This document shows positions 63,346 to 64,000 of a stretch of 64,000 nucleotides of DNA, one piece after another. Source of the DNA: Plantago ovata (taxonomy: Eukaryota; Streptophyta; Magnoliopsida; Lamiales; Plantaginaceae); the NCBI GenBank assembly GCA_028274465.1, contig CM051457.1, forward strand, positions 72,638,496 to 72,702,495, given 5' to 3'. Within the stretch, counting starts at the first letter, position 1. The number at the start of each line of letters is the position of its first letter. The position numbers and the translations under genes were made by a program. A model generated the notes under the pieces. That model had not been told where the DNA came from. It made no database searches and was given only the letters and a program-made list of their open reading frames with translations.

Positions 63346-64000
63346 CCTAAGGAGAACTAATATAGAACGAAAATAATAAATCAACTATAGAAATACTATT
63401 TCTAAATACACATTCAACATAACTAAACAACAAGGTCCTTTAGCTGTTTAGCTTCCACTATTTTCACATATGATTGCCCCCAAGACAAACATACGGGTAA
63501 TGTCCAACAAGTTACCGTAGTGCACAAGATCCAAATCCATACTTTGCTATACTCCAACGGGGGCCGGTCGCATAACATAATATGACCGGTAGGACTATTC
63601 AATTGCGTCACGCAACTCTTGGGTGTTAAATCTAATTTAACCAGACGCTCTACATATTGTACCTATCGTGGTCGCTAGATACAATATGCAGTAAGTTATA
63701 ACAATAGGCTTACTCTAATCTGACGATCACTACGAGTCTGCAAGACGAGGTCGCCAATACGGGGAAACGCAATGAAAGTTCAAAATTAAAGCACCTCATG
63801 GAAAGCATCTCAGAAACACATACATATATATATTTCTGCACTTATATTGGTTGGGGCTTGTAGCTTGAGGGTTGTTATCAGTCATCTACAAACAAATAAG
63901 GGCGCCGCCTATCCATCATGCATGAGCGGTCTACACGTAATGGATGCCGTCTATCCATTCTAGTTCTAAACGCGGTCAAGCACATAATGGGCGCCGCCTA
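63346..64000 (-). other. 5' leader of Copia element with hairpin array
   Basis: Noncoding leader in the sense direction, running off the window. It repeats the plus copy 28381-29054. Hairpins: ATGGAT/GCCCTT (63898-63916), ATGGAT/ATCCAT around AGACGGC (63940-63958), and the 3' half of another (63987-64000). GACCGC words lie (as GCGGTC on plus) at 63926-63931 and 63972-63977. Confidence 0.8.

Larger units (their letters stand above)
57022..64000 (-). mobile_element. Ty1-copia element, minus strand, runs off window
   Basis: In the sense direction from the window edge: leader with hairpin array, gag, protease, integrase, RT, RNase H, polypurine tract (59094-59104) and 3' LTR (57022-59093). Same family as 26640-32745 and the solo LTR 34919-36784, but with the complete domain set visible. 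It sits in Sirevirus-like pol after ...CCATAGAAG. The matching 5' LTR and duplication lie outside the window. A handful of breaks; the long RT-RNase H stretch is open. Confidence 0.85.

Overview
This window looks like heterochromatic, repeat-rich plant DNA, most likely from a eudicot. I find no intact host gene, no tRNA or rRNA gene and no CRISPR array. Nearly all of it is LTR retrotransposon DNA, nested and mostly decayed, from lineages seen only in plants: Sirevirus-like Copia, a second Ty1-copia family, Tekay/Del-like chromovirus, Tat-like and Athila-like Ty3-gypsy, a gag-protease-only Ty3 element, and a Cassandra TRIM carrying 5S-rDNA sequence. All family names rest on motifs, primer sites and terminal sequences read by eye.

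Layout: 1-430 is a minus-strand piece of a Sirevirus-like third ORF. 431-2010 is an unclassified promoter/LTR-like block with hairpin repeats. 2011-2110 is an assembly gap. 2111-3915 is the 3' end and LTR of a plus-strand Sirevirus-like copy. 3916-12794 is a minus-strand Sirevirus-like element (third-ORF start, RNase H, RT, integrase, protease, gag, PBS, 5' LTR). 12795-15410 is the third-ORF end and polypurine tract of a further minus-strand copy that shares the same LTR. 15411-17369 is a worn Tekay-like LTR. 17370-20326 is a relic of a 'putative gypsy type transposon' ORF. 20327-24940 is a gag-protease-only Ty3 element, followed by 1.7 kb that I cannot classify.

26640-32745 is a plus-strand Copia copy with a Cassandra solo LTR (30819-31122, TSD atctg) in its integrase. 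32746-33166 is an Athila-like LTR fragment. 33243-38507 plus 45266-45878 is a minus-strand Tat-like element. It is interrupted by a Copia solo LTR (34919-36784, TSD taaat) and, inside its own LTR, by a gag-only Tekay-like element (38508-45260, TSD gtgca). 45879-46372 is a Sirevirus-like LTR fragment entered by an Athila-like element (46373-55249). 55250-57021 is a plus-strand Sirevirus-like pol fragment entered by a minus-strand Copia element that runs off the window (57022-64000).

The most interesting signals are not the elements themselves but short RNA-like structures repeated inside them. There are covarying hairpin arrays in the Copia leader (28381-28534) and in the Sirevirus-like pol/third-ORF spacer (5098-5441). 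There is a tRNA-like A-box/B-box pair in every Tekay-like LTR. GC-rich palindromic modules recur in LTR, coding and 3' noncoding parts of the Athila-like family. The heptamer TCAGCAA/TTGCTGA is scattered densely through the whole Sirevirus-like family.
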